Both the position numbers and the translations under genes were made by a program. Shown in pieces: positions 1 to 7,836 of a stretch of 64,000 nucleotides of DNA. The notes beneath the pieces were generated by a model. That model made no database searches and was not told the DNA's origin. It saw only the letters and a list, made by a program, of their open reading frames with translations. The stretch is from an uncultured Clostridia bacterium (GTDB lineage: Bacteria > Bacillota > Clostridia > Christensenellales > Borkfalkiaceae), in assembly GCA_947628505.1 (NCBI GenBank), contig CANRAD010000006.1, positions 1-64,000 of the forward strand. The letters are read 5' to 3'. Within the stretch, counting starts at the first letter, position 1; each line of letters begins with the position of its first letter.

Positions 1-54
1 ACAAATGCGTGGCTGGCAGGCCGATTCTCCGGCGCACTTGTGCGCAGCCGGTAA
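1..54 (+). CDS. 3' end of an unidentified gene
   Basis: Frame 1 is open from the window edge and stops at 52-54, giving a 17-residue tail that ends ALVRSR. A GC-rich hairpin follows 30 bases later, as expected after a gene end. The tail is too short to assign to any family, and part of it (ggcgcac/tgcgcagcc) can itself fold, so a structured RNA end is an alternative. Nothing else supports the call. Confidence 0.25.
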   Translation, partial: TNAWLAGRFSGALVRSR

Positions 55-81
55 TGATTAGGGCTTTGCCCGAAAATATAA

Positions 82-112
82 ATCCCCCCGCGCTTAGCGC
101 GGGGGTGTTGAT
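82..112 (+). terminator. GC-rich hairpin, probable terminator of the upstream gene
   Basis: A nine-base-pair perfect stem (85-93 with 97-105) has a three-base loop and is followed by a weakly T-rich run (tgttgattt). It lies after the stop at 54 and before the tandem repeats. The poor T tract keeps confidence moderate. Confidence 0.5.
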
Positions 113-113
113 T

Positions 114-460
114 TATAAGAACGTTAAAGGTTGATATGCGGTAAAGTAAGTCAAACTTCAACGTAATTAAGATACTCCGATTAAACGGAACGTTTATTGA
201 TAAGAGATAAGGCAAGTCAACCGCTAACGCAATAAAGATACGCGATTAAACGGAACGTTTATTGATCGGAGGACAAGCAAGTCAACCGCCAACGCGATTA
301 AGATACGCGATTAAACGGAACGTTTATTGATCGGAGGACAAGCAAATCAACCGCCAACGCGATTAAGATACGCGATTAAACGGAACGTTTATTGATAAGA
401 GTAAGGCAAGTCAACCGCCAACGCAATAAAGATACAAGATTAAACGGAACGTTTAGGAAC
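114..460. repeat. 65-bp tandem repeat array, about five copies
   Basis: The core gattaaacggaacgttta recurs at 179, 244, 309, 374 and 438, a period of 65, 65, 65 and 64 bases. A degenerate earlier unit begins near 114. Each core carries the short dyad AAACG-GAA-CGTTT. The units differ mainly by small changes in the middle (gataagagataagg versus gatcggaggacaag). The last copy runs into the stop codon and final codons of pckA (453-461). No protein-coding frame spans the array. Confidence 0.9.
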
Positions 461-2270
461 GTTTACAGTTGTTTTTGAGCGTTTCGAGACAGTTCCAGAG
501 TTCTTCGGGAATTCTGTCTTTGACCGTGCCCTTATAGTAGTTTTCGATTTCCTCGGCCTCCTTGGCCCATTTTTCCTTGTCGACGGTGAGGATTTCTTTG
601 AGGCTGTCTACCGTGAAGGGTTTATCCTTAGAGATTTCGTAATCGAGTTCGGAAATATCTATGTCCTCGGGATTGGGGAGATAACCTATCGGCGTTTCGA
701 TGGCGCCGACGGGATTTTCGTCGCAACGTTTCAAAATCCATTCGAGAACGCGCATATTGTCGCCGAAGCCGGGCCATATGAAGTTGCCGTTTTCATCCTG
801 ACGGAACCAGTTGACGTTGAAAATTTTGGGGGGATTTTTGATTTTTTTGCCCATTTCAATCCAATGCGCGAAGTAATCGCCCATATGATATCCGGCGAAA
901 GGCTTCATTGCCATGGGATCGTGGCGAAGAACGCCGGTAGCGCCCGTGGCGGCCGCCGTGGTCTCCGAGGACATTGCCGAGCCTATGAACACGCCGTGAT
1001 TCCAATCTCTCGCCTCGTATACGAGGGGCGTAGTGGAAGCTCTTCTTCCGCCGAAGATTATTGCCGAAAGGGGAACGCCCGTTTTGGAATTGAATTCCGG
1101 CGAAATGCAGGGGCAGTTGACCGCGGGAGCGGTGAAACGGCTGTTGGGATGCGCGGAGCAGGTCGATTTGTCCTTTTTGTCGAATTTTGCGGGATCCCAA
1201 GGCTTGCCGGTCCAATCTATTACGTGTTCGGGAAGTTCTTTTGTCAAGCCTTCCCACCAAACGGTCATATTGTCGGTATTGAGTGCGACGTTTGTGAATA
1301 TAGTGCCGCGCTTAGTCGATTCGAGCGCGTTGTAGTTGGAGTGTTCGTTGGTTCCGGGCGCAACGCCGAAGAAGCCGTTTTCGGGATTGACCGCCCAAAG
1401 TCTGCCGTCTTCGCCGACGCGTATCCATGCTATATCGTCGCCGACGCATTCCACTTTATAGCCTTTATCGAGGTAATGTTTGGGGGGAATGAGCATTGCG
1501 AGATTGGTTTTGCCGCACGCCGAGGGGAAAGCCGCCGCAACGTATTTCTTTTCGCCGTCGGGGAAAGTTACGCCGAGGATGAGCATGTGTTCGGCCATCC
1601 AGCCCTCTTTTTTGCCGAGCCACGAGGCAATTCTCAAAGCAAAGCACTTTTTGCCGAGCAAGACGTTGCCGCCGTATGCCGAGTTGACGGAGATTATCGT
1701 ATTGTCCTCGGGGAAGTGCAGAATGTATCTCTTGTCGGCGTCGACGTTGCATTTCGCGTGGAAGCCTTTGATAAATTCGCCGTCTTTGCCGAGGGCGTCA
1801 AGGCACTGTTTGCCCACTCTCGTCATAATGTTCATGTTCAGAACGACGTAAATGGAGTCGGTAACTTCGATGCCGATTTTTGCGAAGTCGCTGCCGAGAA
1901 CGCCCATGGAGTAAGGAATGACGTACATCGTTCTGCCTTTCATGCTTCCGCGGGATATTTCGTTGGCGAGTTCGTAGGCCTCTCTGGGATCCATCCAATA
2001 GTTGATGGGGCCGGCGTCCTCTTTATTCTTTGTGCATATGAACGTTCTGTCTTCAACGCGGGCAACGTCGTTTACCTTTGTGCGGTGAAGATAGCAGTCG
2101 GGAAGAAGCGCTTCGTTGAGCTTAATGAGCTCGCCGCTTTTAACCGCCTGTTCTTTGAGTTCTTTTATCTGCGCTTCGTTGCCGTCAATCCACACGATAT
2201 TATCGGGTTGGGCGAGTTCGGCGCACTCGTTTACGAAATCCAAAACTTCTTTGTTCTTTGTAAGTATCAT
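453..2270 (-). CDS. pckA: Phosphoenolpyruvate carboxykinase (GTP)
   Basis: 605 residues, the usual size of GTP-dependent PEPCK (EC 4.1.1.32), which interconverts oxaloacetate and PEP using GTP/GDP in the cytosol. Visible landmarks are the kinase-1a P-loop AAFPSACGKTN, the metal-binding VGDDIAW region, GFFGVAPGTN, and the C-terminal NWFRQDENGNFIWPGFGDN block that contacts the guanine nucleotide in this family. The ATP-type enzyme lacks these. The start has a good ribosome site (AAAGGAG, 7 bases before ATG). It is monocistronic, with its own promoter upstream. Its stop codon lies inside the last unit of the 65-bp repeat array, so the C-terminal residues KRS derive from repeat sequence. Confidence 0.97.
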   Translation of the reverse strand: MILTKNKEVLDFVNECAELAQPDNIVWIDGNEAQIKELKEQAVKSGELIKLNEALLPDCYLHRTKVNDVARVEDRTFICTKNKEDAGPINYWMDPREAYELANEISRGSMKGRTMYVIPYSMGVLGSDFAKIGIEVTDSIYVVLNMNIMTRVGKQCLDALGKDGEFIKGFHAKCNVDADKRYILHFPEDNTIISVNSAYGGNVLLGKKCFALRIASWLGKKEGWMAEHMLILGVTFPDGEKKYVAAAFPSACGKTNLAMLIPPKHYLDKGYKVECVGDDIAWIRVGEDGRLWAVNPENGFFGVAPGTNEHSNYNALESTKRGTIFTNVALNTDNMTVWWEGLTKELPEHVIDWTGKPWDPAKFDKKDKSTCSAHPNSRFTAPAVNCPCISPEFNSKTGVPLSAIIFGGRRASTTPLVYEARDWNHGVFIGSAMSSETTAAATGATGVLRHDPMAMKPFAGYHMGDYFAHWIEMGKKIKNPPKIFNVNWFRQDENGNFIWPGFGDNMRVLEWILKRCDENPVGAIETPIGYLPNPEDIDISELDYEISKDKPFTVDSLKEILTVDKEKWAKEAEEIENYYKGTVKDRIPEELWNCLETLKNNCKRS

Positions 2271-2308
2271 TTAAAACTCCTTTGAAACCTGAAATTTTTT
2301 CCTCATAC

Positions 2309-2337
2309 ATTATATAAAAAACGCCCGGAAAATGCAA
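2309..2337 (-). promoter_or_regulatory. pckA promoter
   Basis: On the minus strand TTGCAT (2332-2337) and a perfect TATAAT (2309-2314) are separated by 17 bases, with pckA starting about 39 bases downstream of the -10. Confidence 0.7.
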
Positions 2338-2467
2338 ATAATTGAAAAAAACTCGGCGTATTGCGGCGAGTTGAAAAAAAAGCGCAAAAAAAGTTTATTA
2401 TTTTACAAATTATATCAAAAACAAACGCCGCAAAAAGATTATTATGTTTTCGATAAAGGAAGAAAAT

Positions 2468-3361
2468 ATGGGCGGATATACTAAAAATATTGCGGTCGTT
2501 CAAGGTCTGAAAGAAGGATTTTCCGCGGACGGCGGAAAACTTTCCGGGCTCGTCAAAGCCGAAAAATACGGCTCGGAGCTCAAAGTGGAGATAAGCCTTA
2601 TAAATTTTGCGCCGCTGACGGAGGGCAGATACGTTGCGGCGATAACCGACGGCAAGGCGACGCAACTTATAGAAAACTGCCTTTTCGAGGGGGCGTCGGA
2701 AGTGGATACGGGCGGCGGGTTCGCCGTTTTGATATGCTATGCGCACGGCGGGATTTCGCCGGTGGCGTATGCGGTGTGCGGCGCTTTTCACGGCGAAGCG
2801 CTCGGGCTCAAAGACGAAATAGCCGCCGCCGAAAAAATTTCCGAAAAACCCGTTTACGAGGACGAAGCGCTTGCGGAGGTCAATTATTATGAATACGAAC
2901 AAACTGATACGGGCGGTGGAGCTGTATGCGAGAGTGCGCCGCAAGAAAAAGCCGGGAACGAACTATCGGAAGATGAAAAGATTGCTTGCGCTGTCGAAGA
3001 AGAAGAGAGCGGCGTGAAAACGCCACTCGCCGGCGGCGAGTTCTATAAGAAGATGAAGAGGGAAATCGAGGGATTGCTCTCTGCATATCCGCCTTGCGAA
3101 CAGCTGTGCGCGGCGGTGGAGAATTCGCGCTGGGTGAAAATAGACTATAAAAAGAACAGATATTACGTCTTCGGAGTGATTTCCGACGGCGGCGAGCCGG
3201 CATATATCTGTTACGGCGTGCCCGCGGAAGGCGAGACGCCGCCGCCCGAGATGGCGGGGCTGGCCTCGTTTTTGCCCGTCAAAAGCGAACACGGCAACGG
3301 GTTTTGGGTGATGTATCAGGACGCGTCGACGGGAGCGGCCGTCAAAATCGAATCCGCATAG
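2468..3361 (+). CDS. Conserved hypothetical protein, possible two-domain
   Basis: About 297 residues and not assignable to a named family. The N-terminal 110 residues look like a beta-rich domain (NIAVVQGLKEGFSADGG). An acidic low-complexity linker follows, then a C-terminal domain with many aromatics (SRWVKIDYKKNRYYVFGVI, FLPVKSEHGNGFWVMYQDA). I recall similar C-terminal domains in uncultured Clostridia but cannot name a function. The ORF track starts at 2444, but the ATG at 2468 has the ribosome site AAAGGAAG seven bases upstream and the earlier one has none. No signal peptide or membrane segment is seen. It is divergent from pckA. Confidence 0.75.
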   Translation: MGGYTKNIAVVQGLKEGFSADGGKLSGLVKAEKYGSELKVEISLINFAPLTEGRYVAAITDGKATQLIENCLFEGASEVDTGGGFAVLICYAHGGISPVAYAVCGAFHGEALGLKDEIAAAEKISEKPVYEDEALAEVNYYEYEQTDTGGGAVCESAPQEKAGNELSEDEKIACAVEEEESGVKTPLAGGEFYKKMKREIEGLLSAYPPCEQLCAAVENSRWVKIDYKKNRYYVFGVISDGGEPAYICYGVPAEGETPPPEMAGLASFLPVKSEHGNGFWVMYQDASTGAAVKIESA

Positions 3362-3362
3362 C

Positions 3363-3572
3363 TCATTTCAGACCTTTGAAAGGTTTGAATACCACGAGCG
3401 CGTAAACGGAAAAAATCGCCGCCGCAAAGCCTACGGCGAGAACGCTTTTATGGATAACGGGATTTTTAAAGCACGCAAAATAGAGGATATCGACGCCGGA
3501 AAACGCAAAAACACCCCCGCATATCCCCAAAGCAACGAGAATAAGAATACATAAATAACAAGTAAGCCTCAT
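3363..3572 (-). CDS. Small two-helix membrane protein, DUF378-like
   Basis: 69 residues with two hydrophobic helices (roughly 4-28 and 42-62) and a short basic C-terminus KPFKGLK. The helix-loop-helix layout with a central FSGVDILYFACF stretch resembles the DUF378 family of small bacterial membrane proteins, whose function is unknown. The typical INWG motif of DUF378 is not clear, so the family call is tentative. It converges on the preceding plus-strand gene, with only one base between the two stop codons. Confidence 0.55.
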   Translation of the reverse strand: MRLTCYLCILILVALGICGGVFAFSGVDILYFACFKNPVIHKSVLAVGFAAAIFSVYALVVFKPFKGLK

Positions 3573-3620
3573 ACAAACAGTATGAGGCGTTTTGTTGCGT
3601 TTTATGTTTCGGCGCGGCCG

Positions 3621-3884
3621 TTAAAGAATGATATTGTCGAGCACGAGTTTATCGAATTCTTCGGGCTTTTCGGCGAAATCCCGCGGGAGAAAACGCACGG
3701 TGTTGAATTTGGCGTAATTGAAGATGTGCGTCTTCAAAAGAATGGGCGTGGGAATGTCCAGCCCCTCGCAAATATCCGCGAGGTAGCCGAAAAACTGCGA
3801 ATAGACGAATTTATCGTCTCGTTCGTATGTAAGCTGTTTTATTATCTTTCCGTCTTTGAGGACTTTCGCCCATATTCTGAACAT
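3621..3884 (-). CDS. Conserved hypothetical protein, leaderless mRNA
   Basis: 87 residues from the start chosen here (MFRIWAKVLKDGKII). It is a small mixed alpha/beta protein with no recognised motif. The ORF track begins 23 codons earlier, but those codons overlap the promoter: TTGCCT-17-TATAAT lies directly upstream with six bases between the -10 and this ATG. Transcription should therefore begin on the A of the ATG, with no Shine-Dalgarno site. It is divergent from the lrp gene and its role is unknown. Confidence 0.65.
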   Translation of the reverse strand: MFRIWAKVLKDGKIIKQLTYERDDKFVYSQFFGYLADICEGLDIPTPILLKTHIFNYAKFNTVRFLPRDFAEKPEEFDKLVLDNIIL

Positions 3885-3890
3885 AACATA

Positions 3891-3919
3891 ATTATACAAA
3901 ATCGCGGACGAATAGGCAA
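3891..3919 (-). promoter_or_regulatory. Promoter of the 3621-3884 gene (leaderless type)
   Basis: TTGCCT (3914-3919), 17-base spacer and TATAAT (3891-3896) on the minus strand. Six bases separate the -10 from the ATG at 3884. Confidence 0.7.
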
Positions 3920-3936
3920 TCGTTTTGCAAATTATA

Positions 3937-3965
3937 TTGACATCGCCGCTCAAAAAAGTTAAAAT
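3937..3965 (+). promoter_or_regulatory. Promoter of the lrp-aminotransferase operon
   Basis: Perfect TTGACA (3937-3942), 17-base spacer and TAAAAT (3960-3965), 28 bases before the ATG. It is divergent from the promoter at 3891-3919, so an Lrp-type protein bound here could affect both. Confidence 0.75.
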
Positions 3966-3993
3966 TGATTAAAAAGACAAGGAAGGCATACCC

Positions 3994-4485
3994 ATGGATA
4001 AAACGGATAACGAAATAATATCTCTTCTTCAAGAGGATTCCCGAATGACGGGCGCGAAAATAGGCGCGGCGTTGGGGATAAGCGAAGAGGAGGCCCAAAA
4101 AAGGGTTACCGCTCTCGAAAAAGCCGGCGTTATAGTCAAATATACCGCCATAGTCAACGATTCCGACGCCGACGAGGAGAACGTGGAGGCGCTTATAGAA
4201 GTCAAAGTAACTCCCCAGCGCGGGCACGGATTCGATAAAATCGCGCGCGAAATCGCCGCACATTCCGAGGTGAAAAATCTCTATCTCATGAGCGGCGCTT
4301 ACGACCTCGCGGTTATAGTCCGCGGCAAGTCGCTCAGGCTTGTTTCGCGCTTTGTGTCCGAAAAAATATCGACATATGAAAGCGTTATTTCCACGGCGAC
4401 GCATTTTATTCTCAAAAAATACAAGGTCGAGGGCGCGGAGATGACGAAGGACGAGGGCTCGAACAGATTGAGCGTTCAGGCGTAA
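3994..4485 (+). CDS. Lrp/AsnC-family transcriptional regulator
   Basis: 163 residues. The N-terminal winged helix-turn-helix (MDKTDNEIISLLQEDSRMTGAKIGAALGIS, residues 1-60) is followed by an AsnC/RAM ligand-binding domain (about 70-150, with ALIEVKVTPQRGHGFDKIAREI and YLMSGAYDLAVIV). Lrp proteins sense amino acids and control their metabolism. A ribosome site AAGGAAGG precedes the ATG. It is followed after 15 bases by an aminotransferase, so it probably controls its own operon in response to the aminotransferase substrate or product. The specific ligand cannot be read from sequence. Confidence 0.92.
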   Translation: MDKTDNEIISLLQEDSRMTGAKIGAALGISEEEAQKRVTALEKAGVIVKYTAIVNDSDADEENVEALIEVKVTPQRGHGFDKIAREIAAHSEVKNLYLMSGAYDLAVIVRGKSLRLVSRFVSEKISTYESVISTATHFILKKYKVEGAEMTKDEGSNRLSVQA

Positions 4486-4500
4486 GAGGGCTTTACCTTG

Positions 4501-5676
4501 ATGAGAAAGTTCGTAAACGACAGAGCCGCTTCGTTGCAGCCGAGCGGCATAAGAAAATTTTTCGATATAGTGCAGAAGATGGACGGGGCTATTTCGCTCG
4601 GAGTGGGCGAGCCCGATTTCGTTACGCCGTGGGATATAAGAGAGGCGGCGATAAGCTCTATACGTCTCGGATACACGCAATATACCGGCAACAGAGGGCT
4701 TCCGGAACTGCGCGAGCTCGTTTCGAGATACCTAAAAGAGAGATTTGACGTGGAATATCCCCCCGAGAGGACGATAATAACCGTGGGTGCGAGCGAGGCG
4801 ATAGATCTTGCGCTGCGCGCCGTGTGCGGCGAGGGCGACGAAGTGCTCGTCCCCGAACCCTCGTACGTCAGCTACGCCCCGGCCGTAACGCTCGCCGGCG
4901 GCACGCCGATAGCGCTCAGGTGCACTGCCGACAACGATTTCGTGTTAACGCCCGAAATAATCGAGCGGGCGATAACTCCCAAAACGAAAGCGCTCATACT
5001 TCCCTATCCCAACAACCCCACGGGCGCGATTATGAAGAGAAGTCAGCTCGAAGGCGTGGCCGAAGCGGCGGAGAAGCACGATTTGCTTATTATATCCGAC
5101 GAAATTTATGCCGAACTTACATACGACGGAAAGCACGAATCCATAGCTTCGATAGGCAATATGCGCGAACGAACGGTGTATATAGGCGGTTTTTCGAAGG
5201 CGTTCGCAATGACGGGCTGGCGCGTGGGCTTCGTGAGCGCGCCCGCGGAAATCGACGAGGCGATGTTCAAGATACACCAATACACCATTCTCTGCGCGCC
5301 GCAAATGGGGCAGAGGGCGGCGGTCTGCGCCTTGAAAGAGGGCTTTGAGGACGGCTTTTCCACGGTGGAAGACATGAAAAACGAATACGCCCGCCGCGGC
5401 AGGTTCCTCGCAAATTCATTCAATTCCATGGGGCTGAGCTGTTTTTTGCCGAAGGGCGCGTTCTATATTTTCGCGAGCGTCGAAAACACCGGGCTCGACG
5501 GCGAAGAATTCGCAAACAGATTGCTTGCGGAGAAGAAAGTGGCGGTGGTTCCGGGGAGCGCCTTCGGAGAGGCCGGCAGATACTTCGTCAGATGCAGTTA
5601 CGCAACTTCAATGGCACAGCTTTCCGAGGCGGTGGACAGGATATCGGAGTTTTTGAAAGAGCTCGGCAGACGATAA
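4501..5676 (+). CDS. Class I/II PLP-dependent aminotransferase
   Basis: 391 residues, fold type I aspartate aminotransferase family (AAT-I, MalY/PatA/AraT-like). Visible features are the N-terminal ISLGVGEPDF substrate motif, PYPNNPTGA (PLP-binding Asn), SDEIYAEL (Asp to the pyridine N), and the Schiff-base lysine in GGFSKAFAMTGWRVG (about K233). A C-terminal Arg in YFVRCSYA binds the substrate carboxylate. It should transfer amino groups between an amino acid and a 2-oxo acid; the exact substrate is not certain. I start at ATG 4501 rather than the adjacent TTG 4498. It is co-transcribed with the Lrp gene 15 bases upstream. Confidence 0.9.
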   Translation: MRKFVNDRAASLQPSGIRKFFDIVQKMDGAISLGVGEPDFVTPWDIREAAISSIRLGYTQYTGNRGLPELRELVSRYLKERFDVEYPPERTIITVGASEAIDLALRAVCGEGDEVLVPEPSYVSYAPAVTLAGGTPIALRCTADNDFVLTPEIIERAITPKTKALILPYPNNPTGAIMKRSQLEGVAEAAEKHDLLIISDEIYAELTYDGKHESIASIGNMRERTVYIGGFSKAFAMTGWRVGFVSAPAEIDEAMFKIHQYTILCAPQMGQRAAVCALKEGFEDGFSTVEDMKNEYARRGRFLANSFNSMGLSCFLPKGAFYIFASVENTGLDGEEFANRLLAEKKVAVVPGSAFGEAGRYFVRCSYATSMAQLSEAVDRISEFLKELGRR

Positions 5677-5703
5677 AAAATTTCTCAGCGAGCGGTCAAA
5701 GCC

Positions 5704-5732
5704 TTGACAAAGCGGAAGCATGACTATATAAT
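5704..5732 (+). promoter_or_regulatory. Promoter of the greA-lysS operon, perfect consensus
   Basis: TTGACA (5704-5709), 17-base spacer and TATAAT (5727-5732): both hexamers are exact sigma-70/SigA consensus. It lies 97 bases before greA. Confidence 0.9.
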
Positions 5733-5748
5733 AAAGTAGCGACGAAGC

Positions 5749-5780
5749 GTGATTCCGCCAAAACGGAATCACATTTTGTT
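5749..5780 (+). terminator. Leader hairpin with T-rich tail upstream of greA (attenuator-like)
   Basis: A nine-base-pair perfect stem (5749-5757 with 5764-5772) has loop ccaaaa and is followed by attttgttt. It begins about 10 bases after the expected transcription start, inside the greA leader, and so looks like a premature terminator or attenuator rather than the end of a gene. Confidence 0.55.
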
Positions 5781-5828
5781 TATAATTGCGCCCGAAAGCG
5801 GGCGCGGAAAATCGAGAGGTTTTAAAAA

Positions 5829-6299
5829 ATGGCAGAACTTATTGTAATGACGCGTAAAAATTACGACGATCTCAAAAAAGAGCTTGATTATCTCGTAAAG
5901 GTAAAAAGGCCCGAAATAATCGAACGCATAGCCGAAGCTCGCAGCCACGGCGATCTTTCCGAAAACGCCGAATACGACGCGGCGAGAGAGGAACAGCGTT
6001 CCAACGAGGGCAAAATAGCCGAGATCGAATATAAAATCAAAAACGCGGACATAAGGGAAGAGGTGTCTGACACGAGTTACGTGCATCTCGGAAGCGTTGT
6101 AACCGTTTACGACGAGGATCTCGGAGAAACAGCGATATATACGATAACTTCGGTAACCGAAGTGGACGTAATGAACGGAAAAATTTCCGTCGAGTCTCCG
6201 GTCGGCGCGGCCCTTCTGAGAAAGAAAGTGGGAGAAAAGGCCGAGGTGAAGTGCCCCGACGGCTCCACGTATTTCCTCACCATAAAAGCAATCAAGTAA
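5829..6299 (+). CDS. greA: Transcription elongation factor GreA
   Basis: 156 residues, the normal length. The N-terminal antiparallel coiled coil (1-75) carries the tip motif ARSHGDLSENAEYDAARE, whose acidic residues enter the RNA polymerase secondary channel and stimulate transcript cleavage. The C-terminal FKBP-like domain (80-156) contains the usual GS.V.VYD and SPVGAALL motifs. It rescues backtracked polymerase. It is first gene of an operon, 15 bases before lysS, with a strong promoter and a hairpin in its leader. GreA coupled to LysS is also seen in other Firmicutes. Confidence 0.97.
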   Translation: MAELIVMTRKNYDDLKKELDYLVKVKRPEIIERIAEARSHGDLSENAEYDAAREEQRSNEGKIAEIEYKIKNADIREEVSDTSYVHLGSVVTVYDEDLGETAIYTITSVTEVDVMNGKISVESPVGAALLRKKVGEKAEVKCPDGSTYFLTIKAIK

Positions 6300-6314
6300 T
6301 AACGGCGGTAATAT

Positions 6315-7832
6315 ATGGCAGAAAACAACACCGCGCCTTTAACCGAGGCGGAAGAGGCGGAACGTCTTGCGGAACAGGCGGTAATCCGCCGTGAAAAATT
6401 GGCAAAGCTCGTCGGAGAGGGCAACGATCCTTTCGTAAAAGTGAACTATGAACGCACGCACTCTTCGGGCGAAATACTGAACGGCTTCGAGGCGCTCGAA
6501 GGCAAAGAAGTCAGCATAGCCGGAAGGCTTATGTCCAGAAGAATAATGGGCAAAGCCTCCTTTTCGCATATCCGCGACAGGGACGGGCTCATTCAGATAT
6601 ACGTCAAAAGGGACGACGTGGGCGAAGAGGATTACGCCGCGTTCAAAAAAGATTACGACATAGGCGACATAATAGGCGTAAAGGGCTATGTGTTCAAGAC
6701 GCAGACGGGCGAGATATCGGTGCATTGCTCGCACATAGAGATGCTCACGAAATGTCTTTTGCCGTTGCCCGAAAAGCAACACGGACTGACAAATCCGGAC
6801 ATTCGCTACCGTCAGCGCGATCTCGACCTCATAGTAAATCCCGAGGTAAAGGAAACGTTTATAAAGCGGTCGGGGATATTGCGCGAGATACGCGCTTTTC
6901 TCGACGGCAAGGGCTTTCTCGAAGTCGACACTCCCGTGCTCACCACCCTCGAAATAGGCGCTTCGGCGCGGCCTTTCAAAACGCGCCATAACGCGCTCGA
7001 TATCGATATGTATCTCAGAATCGAAACCGAGCTGTATCTGAAAAGGCTCATCGTGGGCGGGCTCGAAAAAGTGTACGAAGTGGGCAGAATATTCCGCAAC
7101 GAGGGAATGGACGCATACCACAATCCGGAATTTACCACGGTTGAAGTTTACGAGGCGTACAGCGATTATTTCAAGGTTATGGAGCTCGTGGAAGAGCTGT
7201 ACGTAACGGTTGCGCGCAACGTGTGCGGCACCGAGAAGATAACATATCAGGGGCAGGAGATAGATCTCAAAGCGCCGTGGCGCAGAATGACGATGAAAGA
7301 GGCCGTAAAGGAATACTGCGGCGCCGATTACGATTCATGGGCGAGCGACGCCGAAGCGCGGGCGTGCGCCGAAAAACTCGGCGTAACTTTGGAAGAGGGC
7401 GAGAACGCAACCCGCGGGCATGTGCTCATAGCGCTTTTCGACGCGTTCGCGGAGGACAAACTCGTACAGCCCACTTTCATATACGATTATCCGGTGGAGA
7501 ATTCTCCTCTCGCTAAACGCAAGGAGGACGATAAGCTCTTCACTCAGAGATTCGAATACTTCATATGCGGACACGAGTTCGGCAACGCTTTTTCCGAACT
7601 CAACGATCCCATAGACCAGAGGGAGAGATTTGTCAGGCAGGCGGAGGAAAAGCGCGCGAAAGATCCTACTTGCAACGCGCAGGTGGACGAAGAGTTTCTC
7701 ACCGCCCTCGAATACGGTCTGCCCCCCACGGGCGGATTGGGCTTCGGCGTGGACAGACTGGTAATGCTTCTCACCGACAGCCCCACAATTCGCGACGTTC
7801 TTCTTTTCCCTACAATGAAACCCAAAAAGTGA
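6315..7832 (+). CDS. lysS: Lysyl-tRNA synthetase, class II
   Basis: 505 residues. The N-terminal OB-fold anticodon-binding domain (about 65-160, GRLMSRRIMGKASFSHIRD) is followed by a class II catalytic core: motif 2 in GRIFRNEGMDAYHNPEFTTVE and motif 3 in GLGFGVDRLVMLL. It charges tRNA-Lys with lysine. The N-terminus has an acidic/alanine-rich extension typical of bacterial LysRS. It is co-transcribed with greA. I saw no T-box element before it. Confidence 0.97.
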   Translation: MAENNTAPLTEAEEAERLAEQAVIRREKLAKLVGEGNDPFVKVNYERTHSSGEILNGFEALEGKEVSIAGRLMSRRIMGKASFSHIRDRDGLIQIYVKRDDVGEEDYAAFKKDYDIGDIIGVKGYVFKTQTGEISVHCSHIEMLTKCLLPLPEKQHGLTNPDIRYRQRDLDLIVNPEVKETFIKRSGILREIRAFLDGKGFLEVDTPVLTTLEIGASARPFKTRHNALDIDMYLRIETELYLKRLIVGGLEKVYEVGRIFRNEGMDAYHNPEFTTVEVYEAYSDYFKVMELVEELYVTVARNVCGTEKITYQGQEIDLKAPWRRMTMKEAVKEYCGADYDSWASDAEARACAEKLGVTLEEGENATRGHVLIALFDAFAEDKLVQPTFIYDYPVENSPLAKRKEDDKLFTQRFEYFICGHEFGNAFSELNDPIDQRERFVRQAEEKRAKDPTCNAQVDEEFLTALEYGLPPTGGLGFGVDRLVMLLTDSPTIRDVLLFPTMKPKK

Positions 7833-7836
7833 ATAT

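Noticed and set aside
1-60. End of a structured RNA such as tmRNA or SRP RNA at the window edge
   Set aside because: The stretch folds locally but no diagnostic element of those RNAs is visible; a short coding tail is equally likely.
114-460. Repeats considered as a CRISPR array
   Set aside because: The whole 65-base unit is conserved, with no unique spacers, and there are no cas genes.
864-2285. Long plus-strand ORF (473 residues) opposite pckA
   Set aside because: It is antisense to a full-length PEPCK with all motifs. The frame has no ribosome site or recognisable domain.
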